From Candidatus Hydrogenedentota bacterium (lineage in GTDB: Bacteria > Hydrogenedentota > Hydrogenedentia > Hydrogenedentales > JAEUWI01): 64,000 nucleotides of DNA. A model generated the notes under the pieces. That model saw only the letters and a program-made list of their open reading frames with translations, had not been told where the DNA came from and did not search any database. Made by a program: the position numbers and the translations under genes. Positions 1-10,600 of the stretch are shown here, piece after piece (position 1 is the stretch's first letter; each line of letters begins with the position of its first letter). The DNA lies in NCBI GenBank assembly GCA_016182605.1, contig JACPGE010000001.1, positions 1-64,000 on the forward strand, given 5' to 3'.

Positions 1-297
1 GTCCCGCACCGGCGCGGGGCTGTCCCCGGAACGTGAACATCCTTTGGATCGGAATGGGGGGCGTTCTGGTCTCGTATTCGTGTGTGTTGTTGGCGCGGTA
101 TGGCTGCAAGCAATGTTGTGAGGGATCAAAGCCGGGTGCAAGCCGGCGATCCCAGAGAGGGAATTCAGGCAAAGCCGCAACGCCTCCGCGTTGCTCATTG
201 CTGCAAACGCGCCAATGAAACAACTTACAGCAATGGCCGCAGGAATTTCTTCGAAGGATTCGAAGAACTTGACGGGTTGTAGTACAGATTGGTTTAC
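1..297. repeat. Repeat-bearing intergenic start of window
   Basis: No convincing gene is seen. Bases 1-33 match, in reverse orientation, the end of an approximately 80-bp dispersed element that recurs at 7078-7156, 52517-52593 and 52663-52740; the shared core is GGGGCTGTCCCCGG. Bases 121-180 match 6976-7045, a hairpin element whose stem is GCCGG/CCGGC here and GCCGAG/CTCGGC there. Short open frames in this stretch are by-products of the repeats. Confidence 0.6.
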
Positions 298-534
298 TCA
301 GGGCTTATCGGCCGCATCCGTCTCCACCGCAGGCACTTTGGCCATCGCCTCTTCAAACAATATTCTATTGCCGCGCGCCGCCCGATTCTGCAGATAATCT
401 TCGGTCAACAGCGCCGAGAGCTTTTCTGTCAGGGCCAGCGTAATGAACTGGTTGATGGAGACATTCTCCGCTTCAGCCAGAGCGCGGACACGATCATGCA
501 AATAGTCGGGGATACGCAGGCTGATGGTACGCAC
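298..534 (-). CDS. Ribbon-helix-helix (HicB/CopG-like) DNA-binding protein
   Basis: A 78-residue protein whose first half (RTISLRIPDYLHDRVRALAE, then NVSINQFITLALTEKL) is a classic ribbon-helix-helix fold: a beta strand starting at Arg2, then two helices. Such proteins bind operators as dimers and are often antitoxins; this subfamily is usually labelled HicB-like because of the SINQFI..AL motif. The GTG start at 534 follows a GGAG eight bases upstream. No HicA toxin, or any short partner gene, is visible on either side, so it may be an orphan antitoxin or a free-standing regulator. The C-terminal 25 residues are acidic and probably disordered. Confidence 0.8.
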   Translation of the reverse strand: MRTISLRIPDYLHDRVRALAEAENVSINQFITLALTEKLSALLTEDYLQNRAARGNRILFEEAMAKVPAVETDAADKP

Positions 535-705
535 GTTCGTTCTCCAATCAGGCTCAATAAGCTACTGAGGTTCTTCGCACTTTCAACTGGAGCCCTTTCC
601 CGAGCGCGAAGTTCTTCTGACTTATCCTACCACGGCCGGCGTCTATGTCTTAGGGGCAAGGGCACGCGATGTTTTCTGCCCGCCGTGCATCGGCCAAGCC
701 CGGTT

Positions 706-714
706 TGCTATAAT
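706..714 (+). promoter_or_regulatory. Extended -10 promoter of valS
   Basis: TGCTATAAT is a perfect -10 hexamer with the TGn extension; no good -35 is seen. It predicts a transcript start near 721 and a leader of about 105 bases before valS. No T-box was recognised in the leader. Confidence 0.5.
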
Positions 715-826
715 TCCATCCGCCGAAAGCACTTACCCGAGGCCCGCCCGGCGCCACACCATGCCTGCCCGCGGGCCGTTCTGTATGCATGCACGCGAAT
801 TACCCTATATGATTCAGGAGCGATCC

Positions 827-3511
827 ATGGACCTGCCGAAGAATTACGATGCCCCCGACTTCGAAGGCCGCTGGAAACAGTGGTGGGCCGATCAGGAGAC
901 CTACAAGTGGGATCCGTCCAAGGGCCGCGATGAGACCTTTGTCGTGGACACGCCCCCGCCGACGGTCAGCGGTTCGCTGCATGTGGGCCATCTCTTCAGC
1001 TATTCTCACCAGGACTTCATCGTGCGCTACCAGCGCATGACCGGCAAGAATATTTTCTTTCCCATCGGCTGGGACGACAACGGCCTGCCCACGGAGCGCC
1101 GCGTGCAGAACCTGCTCGGGGTGAAGTGCGAGGCGCACCTGCCCTACGATCCGAACTTCAAGCCGGAGCGGGTTTCGGGCAAGAAGAAGGGCGAGATCAC
1201 GCCCATCAGCCGCAAGAACTTCGTGGAGTGCTGCGACGAGGTCATCGAGGAAGACGAGAAGGCCTTCAAGCAGTTGTGGTCGCGCTTGGGCATGTCTTAT
1301 GACTGGGACGAAGAGTACGCGACGATCAACGAGCACTCGCGGCGCACCTCGCAGTGGAGCTTCCTGGAACTGCTGCAAAAAGGCGAGATCTATCAGGACG
1401 AACGTCCGGTCATGTGGGACGTGGACTTCCAGACGGCCATCGCCCAGGCGGAACTTGAGGACAAGGAAGTCCCCAGCCAGTATAACTTTCTCAATTTCAC
1501 GGTGGACGGCGAAGACCGCACGCTGGTGGTCGCCACGACGCGCCCGGAATTGCTGCCGGCCTGCGTTGCCGTGCTGGTCCATCCCGACGACGACCGCTAT
1601 CGGGACGCCGTGGGCAAGCGTGCGCTCACACCTTTTTTCAAGGTGCCGGTGCCCATCATGACCGACCCCAAGGCCGACCCGGAAAAGGGGACGGGGGTGG
1701 TGATGGTGTGTACTTTCGGCGATCAGACGGACGTGGAGTGGTGGCAAACCTACAAGCTGCCGCTGCGGCAGATCGTGGGCCGGGATGGCCACCTGCTGCC
1801 CGTGCATTTCGTGCCGGTCGGTGCGGACATGATGGAAGAATTTCAGGTGAACCGTCTGGTGGACGGCCGCGAGGTGGTCTTCACCATTCCGCCGGGCCGG
1901 GTAATTCCGAGCCGGGATGCCGATGCGGCAAACTCGTATTACAGCAGCATTCTTGGCAAGTACACGCGTCAGGCGCAGAAGATCATCATCGCGCTTGCGG
2001 ACGAGACGCCGGGCATCCTCGCGCGTGCCGCGGAGCCGATCACCCATCCGGTGAAGTTCTTTGAAAAGGGGGATCGCCCCCTGGAACTGGTGCCAACGCG
2101 CCAGTGGTACACGCGGATCATGAACAAGAAGGAGGCCCTGCTGAATCAGGGTCGCAAGATCGCGTGGCATCCTGAATACATGGCCAAGCGTTATGAACAC
2201 TGGGTCGAGGGACTCAACCAGGACTGGTGCCTCAGCCGCCAGCGCTACTTCGGCGTGCCCATTCCCGTGTGGTACAAGATCGACGAGTTGGGCGAGGTCC
2301 GGCACGACCAGCGCATCCTGCCCGCCTTTGATGCGCTGCCGGTCGATCCGCTTTCCGAGACGCCCGCGGGCTACACCGAAGCGCAACGCGACAAGCCGAA
2401 CGGCTTTGCTGGCGAGGGCGACGTGCTCGATACGTGGGCAACCTCTTCGTTGTCGCCCCAGATCGCGTCGCAGTGGGTGAACGACAAGACCCGCCATGCC
2501 AAGCTCTTCCCCATGGACATGCGGCCCCAGGCCCACGACATCATCCGCACCTGGGCCTTCTATACCATAGTGAAGGCCTACCTGCACGAGGGCGAGATCC
2601 CCTGGAAGAACGTGGTGCTCAGCGGCTGGATCCTCGATCCCGACCGGAAGAAGATGTCGAAGAGCCAGGGCAACGTCGTCACCCCCGAGCCGCTCATCGA
2701 TCAGTACAGTGCAGATGCCGTGCGCTATTGGGCGGGCCGCGCGCGCCTGGGCGTGGACACCGCCTACGACGAGCAGGTCTTCAAGGTGGGGAAGAAGCTG
2801 TGCATGAAGCTCTTCAACGCGTCCAAGTTTGCGATTGGCCGCTTTGAGAGTGTGGATCCCGCACTGCTGACAGTGGACAAGATCACGGAGGAGAGCGATC
2901 GCGCGGTTATCGCGGAGTTGCGTCCGCTCATTGAACGGGCGACGGCCGCCTTTCAGGCCTTCGACTATGCACAGGCGCTGAGCCTTACCGAGGATTTTTT
3001 CTGGCGCACCCTGTGCGACAATTACCTGGAACTCGCGAAGCAGCGCACCTACGACGAGGAACTGACCCCGGGCCGGCTCTCGGCCTGCGCCACCCTGCGG
3101 CTGGTGCATCGCGTGGTCGTGCGGCTCTTCGCGCCCTTCGTGCCCTACATCACGGAAGAGGTGTGGCATTGGGCCTACAGCGAGGACGCGGACATGGCGC
3201 CGTCCGTCCATCGCAGCCCGTGGCCCGCGCTCGCGGAAGTGCAGGCCGTGCCCGCGCCGGCCCACGCCAACGCGTATGAAGCCTCTGTGGCCGTTATCGA
3301 GGCGCTGCGCAAGGTGAAGGCGGAGAACAACCTGAGCATGGCGGCGCCTCTGCCGAAGGCCACGGTGCGCGGCAATGCGGAGACGCTGGCGGCGCTTGCC
3401 ACGACCGGGGAAGACCTCCAGCGGATGCTGAAGATCGACGTGCTCGCGTGGGAAGAAGGGGCTGTGGAAAACGGACTCGTGAGCGTGGCCGTGGAGTTGC
3501 CGCAGGCCTGA
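827..3511 (+). CDS. valS: Valine--tRNA ligase
   Basis: Class I aminoacyl-tRNA synthetase that charges tRNA-Val in the cytoplasm. The HIGH motif appears as HVGH at residues 52-55 in SGSLHVGHLF, and the KMSKS loop is KKMSKSQGN at about 609-613. Between them lies the CP1 editing domain, with TTRPELLPACVAV, which hydrolyses Thr-tRNA-Val. The stretch GWDDNGLPTERRVQN matches the actinobacterial/archaeal-type ValRS rather than the E. coli type. The protein is 894 residues and ends soon after the anticodon-binding domain, apparently without the long C-terminal coiled-coil arm of E. coli-type enzymes. The start at 827 has AGGAG six bases upstream; an in-frame ATG at 761 has no ribosome site and lies in the predicted leader. 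Confidence 0.97.
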   Translation: MDLPKNYDAPDFEGRWKQWWADQETYKWDPSKGRDETFVVDTPPPTVSGSLHVGHLFSYSHQDFIVRYQRMTGKNIFFPIGWDDNGLPTERRVQNLLGVKCEAHLPYDPNFKPERVSGKKKGEITPISRKNFVECCDEVIEEDEKAFKQLWSRLGMSYDWDEEYATINEHSRRTSQWSFLELLQKGEIYQDERPVMWDVDFQTAIAQAELEDKEVPSQYNFLNFTVDGEDRTLVVATTRPELLPACVAVLVHPDDDRYRDAVGKRALTPFFKVPVPIMTDPKADPEKGTGVVMVCTFGDQTDVEWWQTYKLPLRQIVGRDGHLLPVHFVPVGADMMEEFQVNRLVDGREVVFTIPPGRVIPSRDADAANSYYSSILGKYTRQAQKIIIALADETPGILARAAEPITHPVKFFEKGDRPLELVPTRQWYTRIMNKKEALLNQGRKIAWHPEYMAKRYEHWVEGLNQDWCLSRQRYFGVPIPVWYKIDELGEVRHDQRILPAFDALPVDPLSETPAGYTEAQRDKPNGFAGEGDVLDTWATSSLSPQIASQWVNDKTRHAKLFPMDMRPQAHDIIRTWAFYTIVKAYLHEGEIPWKNVVLSGWILDPDRKKMSKSQGNVVTPEPLIDQYSADAVRYWAGRARLGVDTAYDEQVFKVGKKLCMKLFNASKFAIGRFESVDPALLTVDKITEESDRAVIAELRPLIERATAAFQAFDYAQALSLTEDFFWRTLCDNYLELAKQRTYDEELTPGRLSACATLRLVHRVVVRLFAPFVPYITEEVWHWAYSEDADMAPSVHRSPWPALAEVQAVPAPAHANAYEASVAVIEALRKVKAENNLSMAAPLPKATVRGNAETLAALATTGEDLQRMLKIDVLAWEEGAVENGLVSVAVELPQA

Positions 3512-3542
3512 TCGCGTCCCGATGAATCGGATATCCCGTTTT

Positions 3543-3577
3543 GCCCCTGTTTTGGTATAATTCTGCCAGACAGGGGC
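3543..3577 (+). terminator. Possible valS terminator hairpin
   Basis: GCCCCTGT (3543-3550) pairs with ACAGGGGC (3570-3577) across a 19-base loop, and a T-rich CTTCTTTTT follows. The loop is long for an intrinsic terminator and it contains the next gene's TGGTATAAT (3553-3561), so the site may serve as promoter, terminator, or both. Confidence 0.35.
3553..3561 (+). promoter_or_regulatory. Extended -10 promoter of the SprA-like gene
   Basis: TGGTATAAT carries a consensus -10 with a TGn extension, 50-70 bases before the next reading frame. No -35 hexamer is clear. Confidence 0.45.
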
Positions 3578-3620
3578 ACTTCTTTTTCGTGTGCAACCCC
3601 GCCTCTGGAAACAGTTCGAA

Positions 3621-4310
3621 ATGGCAGGACTACTCGGCATACCCACCACATCGGTGCAGGGATCGACCCAGCCGCGCGCAACGGCACGCGGCACGGGTGG
3701 CGCCACGTCTGCACCCGAGGGCGCCTTGCGTCCCCTGCCGGTGGACGGTCCCGCAGCCGTTGTTTCCTTTTCGCCGGAGTCCCTGGTGCGATCGCAGGCG
3801 GCCCAGACGGAGCGCGAAGAGGGCACCCAGGAGGCGACGGAACTGACCGAGGAGGAGCAGCAAGAGGTGCAGCAGCTCAAACAGCGCGATCGCGAGGTGC
3901 GCCAGCATGAGCAGGCCCATGTCGCCGCGGCGGGGCAATACGCCCAGGGCGGACCCCAGTTCGAATTCACGCGCGGACCCGATGGGCAGCAATACGCGAC
4001 CGGCGGCCATGTGGGCATCGATGTCTCGGCGGAGTCCACCCCGGAGGCGAGCATTGCCAAGGCGCGGGTGGTGCGGCGTGCCGCGTTGGCGCCTGCGGAG
4101 CCCTCGCCCGCGGATCGCGCCGTGGCTGCGGCCGCGAGCAAGCTGGAGATCGAGGCGCGCAACCAGATCCGGGAACGTGAACGCCAGGAGGTGGAAGCGT
4201 TGCGTGCCGGACAAAGCGCCATTCGCACAGCCACCCCGACGGCGGTCGAAGCCTTCAAGCCCGGCACGGGCGGCACGGCGGGTCCCTCGCGGCTGGACCT
4301 CTTCGCGTAG
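3621..4310 (+). CDS. SprA-related putative metalloprotease-like protein
   Basis: About 229 residues. The middle holds an acidic helix (ELTEEEQQEVQQLKQRDREV) leading into RQHEQAHVAAAGQYA, then GGPQFEFTRGPDGQQYATGGHVGIDVS. This arrangement (HExxH inside VRxHExAHxxAxG, then YxxGPDGxxYAxGGxVxID) is that of the SprA-related family (PF12118), annotated as putative metalloproteases; their activity is not well established. The N-terminus is Pro/Ala-rich and low in complexity, and the C-terminus is a charged helix followed by a disordered tail. No signal peptide is seen. An upstream in-frame GTG at 3591 is an alternative start; neither start has a strong ribosome site. Confidence 0.75.
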   Translation: MAGLLGIPTTSVQGSTQPRATARGTGGATSAPEGALRPLPVDGPAAVVSFSPESLVRSQAAQTEREEGTQEATELTEEEQQEVQQLKQRDREVRQHEQAHVAAAGQYAQGGPQFEFTRGPDGQQYATGGHVGIDVSAESTPEASIAKARVVRRAALAPAEPSPADRAVAAAASKLEIEARNQIRERERQEVEALRAGQSAIRTATPTAVEAFKPGTGGTAGPSRLDLFA

Positions 4311-4406
4311 GGGAAGCGTGGCTGCCATTTCCGAGACGAGGCTGGCAAGAGTCTGCAAGTGCGGGGTAGTGCGCGCTGGCGGTGCCCTGGGGCCGTAGTC
4401 GACGTG

Positions 4407-6644
4407 TCAGCGCGGAGGAACGGCGTAATCGTACGGGCTGCGGGCGACGTCGGCGGGGGCGATGTTTGCGGGCCATGTATCGGGCGGGTCCGTGGCGAAG
4501 ACGCGGCGGATGACCTCGTACATGTCGAAGCCGAATTCGGTGTTGGGCTCGATGTAGCTGCCTTCGCCCCACTCGTTTAGCGGTCCCAATACGATGGCGC
4601 GGTTGCCGTGCTGTTCGGAGAAGGCCTTGGCGGCGCGGCACAGGGCCTCGAAATGATCTGTAGTGCGGCCGTCGAGCACGAGGGATTTGCCGCCATGCCA
4701 CGGGCGCGCATCCCACCCGGTGTCGACGAGGGGGTAGTAGGTGAGGGTGCCGCACATGGCCTCCTTCTCTTCCCAGCGCGCGGGCGCGGTCTGCACCACG
4801 CCGGCGAAGCGCGCCCGGCGCGGGTTCTCGCCCATTTCCACGGCCTTGCCCCACTCGTGGTAGTTGGTGACGCCCGCGTAGCCCTCGGCGGTGAGGCGTT
4901 TGATGTCGCTAGGGGCGTTGCTGCCGTTCACCGTGACAAAGGCGATGCCCGGATAGCCCGCGGCGCGCGCCATCTCCTGGGACTCTGCCAAGGCCGCCGC
5001 CGCCTCCTCCGAGCTGCCGAGGTCTTCCCGCAGGCCGTCGGGATTCCACAAATAGACGGCGGGCTTGCCGTCGATGGTGTAGTAGGCGGGCAGGTTGAAG
5101 TAGCGGTCGATCCACTCCTGGGTCACCATGCGCCAGTCATCGCGGGAGTGGGTCTTGGGCGGATTGTGGTTGGCCCACATGATGGCCACCTTCAACTGAT
5201 CGCGGTATTGGGCCTTGCGGTAGGCTTCGAACCAGTGGGTGAGCTGCTGATTGCCCTGCACCCAGTACCAGTCCACGAGGAAGCCCGTGATGCCGTTTTC
5301 CACGGCCCACTTGATCTGCCAATCCACGCACTCGGGATGGCCCTCCTGGTAATAGCCGAGCAGCGGCTTGCGGATGGGCGCGACCATGCGCACACAGTCG
5401 AAATCCTTGTTCTCGTCCCAGCCGGGGAAGTAGTAGGCGAGCACCTCCTGCGCGGTGTGCACGGGCCGGGGCGCGGGCACGTAGTCCGCGGGCGCCACGG
5501 GCAGGGCGGGCAGGAAGGAGAGCGTTGCCGTGAGCGGCTCACCGCCTTGCCAGGAGATGCGCACATCATAGCTGCCGACGGTCTGGGCGCGCAGGGACCA
5601 GCGTACGTTGCACTGTTCGCCGAATCCGATGGGGGTGGCGGTGTCGAGGAGGGGGCCGCTCTCCAGCGTGAGGCCGCCGGGCAGCGTCAGGACCGGGTCG
5701 GCGACGGGGCCCGGAGTGCCGCCGGAGTTTTCGAAGAGTGCAAGCAGGTTGACGGTGCGTTCCGCGCGGTTCACGCCGTTTTCGAAGCCGGCGTATTTTG
5801 CACGGATGCGCGCGGGACCCTGCGGTGCGTCGGCAATGTCCAGGGCGCGCACTTCGGTGCCCACGGGCAGTTCGAGCCCGAGGGCCAGCACCCGATCCGT
5901 CCACGCGGGATTCTTGGCGAGAGAAACGTTGTAATGGCGCCAGATGCCGTCGCCCTCGATGTCGAAGGCCTCGCTCTGCACGCCGGCGAGGGCGGGCGCG
6001 GCCCACAGCAGGCGCCCCTCCACGGAGGCCGTGGCGCGCAGTTCCACGGTCACCCATTTGCGTGTGTCGACGGCCAGGTCGAGGGGAGGAGCAAAGCGCG
6101 CGGCCAATGCGGGATGGACTTGCCACGCGTCGAAGGAGGGCGTGTCCGCCTCGAAGCGATAGGTGTTCTGAGTTGGAGTGCGGTCTGCGGCCCAGTCGAG
6201 AATCTGGATCGAGGCGAGGTCGAATTTCGTGCCCTCGTAGAGGTCGAGGCGCAATTGTACGATGGTGCCTTCGGAATGCCAGAAGGGGGTGATGACGATG
6301 TCTTCCCAATCGCCGGTGCCGCGCACGGCAAAGGGCGTGCGCTTCTCCGGCGCGAGGCCGCTGTACTGGCCTTCCGTCGTGTTGGACCAGAAGAGGTCGC
6401 CCGTGCCCGGCCGGCCGGCGCGCAGCCGCACGACAAGGTATTGCCACGGCGTGGCGGGGATGCTGAGGCCACCGCAAGAGAAGAAGGGATCCCAGTCGAT
6501 GGCCTCGGCGTGGAGGTGGCCGTCCTGGAGGGCGACTTGGGCGAAGTGGCCGTTGGGCTCCCACGATTTCAGCGCATCCGGCTGGTCGAAATTCCACACC
6601 GGCAGGCCGGACAAGAGCATGAGACAGCAGATTGCAGACTGCAT
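4407..6644 (-). CDS. Secreted WbsX/GH99-like glycan-processing protein
   Basis: A 745-residue protein. Its C-terminal half, from about residue 400, is a WbsX-type domain (PF14307, GH99-like): AYYFPGWDENKDFD, then GITGFLVDWYWVQGNQQL, AIMWANHNPP, YYTIDGKPAVYLWNP and NEWGEGSYIEP near the end. The GFLVDWYW and NEWGEGSYIEP motifs are typical of this clan of (beta/alpha)8 enzymes acting on alpha-mannose-like linkages or O-antigen. The N-terminal 400 residues look like beta-sandwich carbohydrate-binding modules. The first residues, MQSAICCLMLLSGLPVW, form a short signal peptide. The chosen ATG at 6644 has AAGGGGA nine bases upstream; an upstream extension to 6851 lacks this and has no family similarity. 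The substrate is unknown. Confidence 0.82.
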   Translation of the reverse strand: MQSAICCLMLLSGLPVWNFDQPDALKSWEPNGHFAQVALQDGHLHAEAIDWDPFFSCGGLSIPATPWQYLVVRLRAGRPGTGDLFWSNTTEGQYSGLAPEKRTPFAVRGTGDWEDIVITPFWHSEGTIVQLRLDLYEGTKFDLASIQILDWAADRTPTQNTYRFEADTPSFDAWQVHPALAARFAPPLDLAVDTRKWVTVELRATASVEGRLLWAAPALAGVQSEAFDIEGDGIWRHYNVSLAKNPAWTDRVLALGLELPVGTEVRALDIADAPQGPARIRAKYAGFENGVNRAERTVNLLALFENSGGTPGPVADPVLTLPGGLTLESGPLLDTATPIGFGEQCNVRWSLRAQTVGSYDVRISWQGGEPLTATLSFLPALPVAPADYVPAPRPVHTAQEVLAYYFPGWDENKDFDCVRMVAPIRKPLLGYYQEGHPECVDWQIKWAVENGITGFLVDWYWVQGNQQLTHWFEAYRKAQYRDQLKVAIMWANHNPPKTHSRDDWRMVTQEWIDRYFNLPAYYTIDGKPAVYLWNPDGLREDLGSSEEAAAALAESQEMARAAGYPGIAFVTVNGSNAPSDIKRLTAEGYAGVTNYHEWGKAVEMGENPRRARFAGVVQTAPARWEEKEAMCGTLTYYPLVDTGWDARPWHGGKSLVLDGRTTDHFEALCRAAKAFSEQHGNRAIVLGPLNEWGEGSYIEPNTEFGFDMYEVIRRVFATDPPDTWPANIAPADVARSPYDYAVPPR

Positions 6645-7618
6645 GACAAGAGTTCCCCTTGCGAATTTTTGCGCGCGCCCCCGGACGATAGGATAGGCGC
6701 ATGGGTGGGGCGGCTGCAAGGTGAGGCGGGGAGCGGTGGTGGAGAGACGGAAGTCGGAAGTCGCGTGGGGCAATGTCGAGGAGGATTGCGCTTCGCGTAC
6801 CACAGAGCACACGGCAGGGGAAAATATGTGGTGGGGGCGTCCTGCCCGCATTGCGTTTTTTGGGTCTCTGATCGAGTAGGTTCTTGTCTTCTTATTCGTG
6901 TGTCTTGGCGTTCATTCGTGGTCTTCTCCGTTGAAGGAATCAAACCACGAATGAACACGGATGAACGCGAATGGGAGAGGGGAATCAAAGCCGAGTGCGA
7001 CTCGGCGATCCCGGGGAGGAGATTCACGCAAAGACGCCAAGCCGCAGAGCCGGTCTTGGGTACGATTGAGATCTTCGGTTTCCGGGGACGGCCCCTCGCC
7101 GGTGCGGGATGGTGCTGCGGGGTGGGTGTTTGTGGGGCCGGCGGGGACAGCCCCGAATGGCGCTAACTTAAGAGACAAGTCATGCTGATGTCTGGTCTTG
7201 CGTAAGGTTTTTACATCCCCCCTTCCCCTTCGAAGGGGACCATTTCAACGTTTGGAACGTCATTGTTAGAGTGTGGTGCGGCTGGCTCGTGTGGAAATGC
7301 CTACGCTCGGCGAGCGAAGGCCTACTTTGTCCGGTTTGTTGATGTCATTCACGTGTTTTTTCGTGGCAATGCTTCGAGCCAGGTCCTTAAGTGAGTGCCA
7401 TTCGGGACGGCCCCCTTGGGTTGGAGCGGCGTTCGTTGATGTAAGGATGGGTGCGTCGGGAGTAGCACGTCGCTCGCCGAGCGTCGTGATTGGGGCTACA
7501 ACGTGCACGGCCTGCTGCAAACAACAGCGGCCCCGGGGGAGACTCATCGCCCCGGCGGGGAGGTAAGGCTACAGACTGTCCAGTAAGGCAGAGTCCGGAG
7601 TGCTGTCCGTGTCGTTGA
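6645..7618. repeat. Repeat-rich intergenic region, about 970 bp
   Basis: No gene is supported. The region holds several dispersed repeats: 6976-7045 (hairpin element also at 121-180, with CACGCAAAGACGCCAAG recurring at 62265-62280), 7078-7156 (approximately 80-bp GGGGACAGCCCC element), 7213-7240 (CATCCCCCC...CTTCGAAGGGG, the palindrome of the DUF559 region), and 7299-7325 (CCTACGCTCGGCGAGCGAAGG, also at about 52757 and 63943). 7462-7500 is another inverted repeat, GTAGC...GCTAC, built around TCGCTCGCCGAGC. Any promoter for the minus-strand gene starting at 6644 should lie just above 6645, but none stands out. Confidence 0.65.
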
Positions 7619-10600
7619 TCAGTTTGCGGGTTTGGGGGTGATCTCGCAATCGGGCAATTCGAAGGCCAGAGTGACCAGGCCGGCGCTGTCGATGCGGGTG
7701 CCCAGGATGTTGAGTTTGCGCAGGGTTTTCATCTGGGCCAGCGCGGGGAGGACCTTGTTCGAGATGTCGGCCTGGTGAATGTTGAGGATGCGCAGGATCT
7801 TGCGCGAAGCGATGATCTCTTCGAAGACGGCATCGGAGATGGGCACGCTGAAGAGTTCGATCTCCTGAAGTTTGTGCAGTGGCTTGAGGTGTTGCAGGCC
7901 GGCGTTGGTGACGCTGGTCTGGAAGATGCGCACGCTGCGCAGGCCGGTGAGGTGGCGCAGGTGTTGCATGGCGGCGTCGTTCATCTTGTCGCCGGTGAGT
8001 CCGATGGCCTGCAAATCATCGGGTTGCAGCGCGTCGAGGGGCGTGAGGTCGGCGCCGGCGTCGAAGTCGACTTCGATCTTGGCTTCTTTGCCTTCGGGGA
8101 TGGCGACCGCGCCGGAGGCCTGGCCGGTTTCGGTCCAGGCGCCTTCCGCGGTGGGGGTCCAGTTGCGGGTGAAGACGCGGCCGAAGTTGCCTGCGGGCAG
8201 GGCGAGGGTGCGCGCCTTGGGGGGATCGATTTCGATGAGCGCGGTTATTTCCGGGGCTTGCTGGGCCTCGATAAAGAGATTGGGGAAGCGTTCTTTCAGG
8301 GCGAGCATATCTCCATCGCTGAGGGTGTCGTCGATGTAGAGGGCTTCGAGGTTGCGCAGGGCGGCAATGGCCGCGGTGGCGGCTTCCGGGTTGGTCCATT
8401 CGGGCAGATGGAGTTCCTGAATGGGCGCGGGGTCGATTTTTTGCAGGGGCGAGAGGTCGCCGGCGCGGTCGGCGGCGACGTCGAGCCGCAATGCCAGGGA
8501 ACTGGTGCATTCCACAATGCCTTGGGCCTGTGGAGTGGCGTAGGGCTGCCAATCTTCATTGGCGATGGCATTGCTGCCGCGGGCATAGAGGGCGCCCATG
8601 GAGTAGTCTGGCGGGAAGGCCAGTTGGATGACGTTGGTGGTGGGGGCGACTTCTTCGATGGCGATCTGTTTGCCGGCGCGGTTCCAGGCGTAGTAGAGGG
8701 CGGGAACGAGGGCCAGCACCAGCACGGCAAGGGCGACAGTGGATTTTGAGACGCCGCGGCCGGACTTTTCCTTTTGCAGGAGGTACTGGGAACGCGCGAG
8801 CGCGTCGTTGCGGTGATCGAGTTCCTCTTTCAGGTTGGAGAGTTCGGAGCGGGCCATGTTGAGGGACTCGGCTTTCGCGAGTTCCTCCAGCCGGAGGCGC
8901 TCAATCTCTTCGGCCAGTTCGAGGTGGGAAGTGGAGGCATTGTCCTGGCGCGATTGAATGTCGTTCAGTTCGACGCGGAGCTTCTCGATAACCTTTTCGT
9001 TTTCTTCCTTGGCGGCGAGCGCCTTCGAGGTTTCGTTTTCGCGCGACTCCAGGGTTTGGCGGAGGGCTTCAAGTTCCTTGCGCGCATTGGCGAGGGCGGC
9101 GGATTTGTCGGCCTCGTTCTTGCGCAGGTTTTCCAGTTCCGCGCTCAGTTTGTCTTCCGAGCCGACGGCTTCCTGCGCCTTCGCATGCAGGTTCACCAGT
9201 TCTTCCTGCATCTTGAGGATGAGTTCCTGGCTGGCCTCGCCGCTCTGGTTTTGCTGCTCCATGGCGGAGCGGCCTTCTTCCATGGCGCGCCGCAGTTCTT
9301 CGAGTTCTTTTTGCGCGGCGGCGAGCGCATCCGATTTGTCGGCTTCGTTCTTGCGCAGCAGTTCGACTTCTTGCGACAGGGCGGCTTCGACGGAGGATTT
9401 TTCTTCGCTCTCGCCGCGGAGGCTGGCGAGTTCGCGCTGCAGCTCGGCCATGGCGGCCTCGTGCTCGGAACTGCTCGCTTCCGCGTGGTGAATGGCGTTG
9501 CTGCTTTCGTCGAGTTGTTTGCGCAGGGCATCGAGTTCGTTGCGCGCCTGATCGAGGGCGTCGGATTTCTGCGCTTCGTTCTGGCGCAGCAGTTCCAGTT
9601 CCTGGGCGAGCGCGGCTTCGGAGGACGAGGCCTGTTCCGCCTGTTCGCGCAGGGAACCCAATTCCGATTGCATCGAGCGCATCTGCTGTTCATGCGCGGA
9701 GGAGCTTTCTTCCGCCTCGGCGACGGCCGACTGGCTGTCTTCCAATTGTTTGCGGACGGACTCCAGTTCGTTTCTTGCCTGTTCCAGGGCCTCGCTCTTG
9801 GCGCTTTCGTTCTTGCGCAAGAGTTCGAGTTCGCGGGCGAGTTCCGCTTCCGACGAGGACTTCTGGTCGGCTTCCGCGCGCACCGAGGCCAATTCCGATT
9901 GCAGTTGTTTCAGCGCCGCTTCGCGTTCCGCGTTGCTTTGTTCGGCGGACTGTATGGCCTGTTGGCTCTCGGAGACCTGGGAACGGAGTATTTCCAGTTC
10001 CGAGCGCGTGCTGCTCAATTCACTGGACTTGGAGGATTCGTTCATTCGCAATTGATCGAGTTCCGTGGCCAGCATCGATTCCGACTGTTGGAACTCGGAG
10101 ACCTTGGAACCCAGGGCCTGCAATTCGTCTTGCAGCGTTTTCGCGGCCTCTTCCGACATGGAGCTGCGCGCTTCCGCGTCCGCGAGGCGGGCCTGTCCCT
10201 CTTCGAGGTGTTTGCGCATGCGCTCCATCTCGTCGCGGGTGGCCTGGAGGGAGCGGGCCTTGTCCTGTTCGTTCTGCCGCAGTTGTTCGAGTTCGCGTGC
10301 GAGGGCGGCTTCCGAGGCGGAGGCTTTTTCCGCATCGGTATGCAGCTTGTTCAGTTCGCCGCGCAGATTCTGCATGTCCGCTTCGGATTTTTGACGCGCG
10401 GCCTCGGCCTGGGCGATGGCGCCTTCGCGCTCTTTCAGCGTGTCTTGCAGGGCGAGCATCTGCGTGCGGGCTTCTTCGAGGGCCTGGCTCTTCGAGCGTT
10501 CGTTGGTGCGCAGTTGTTCGAGTTCCTGGGAGAGCGAGGCTTCGGAGGCCGTCGCCTGCTCGGCCTGGCTGTGCAGGGTGTCGAGTTCGGCGCGCATGGA

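Noticed and set aside
298-534. Complete toxin-antitoxin pair
   Set aside because: Only the ribbon-helix-helix protein is present; no toxin-like gene lies within several hundred bases on either side.
800-4348. 1182-codon open frame on the minus strand
   Set aside because: Antisense to valS and the SprA-like gene; composition is that of a GC-rich shadow frame and no family is recognisable.
4608-7166. 852-codon plus-strand frame
   Set aside because: Antisense to the WbsX-like gene and running into repeats; no domain is seen.
7273-7566. Possible 97-residue protein
   Set aside because: It translates the dispersed CCTACGCTCGGCGAGCGAAGG repeat and other non-coding sequence; no ribosome site.
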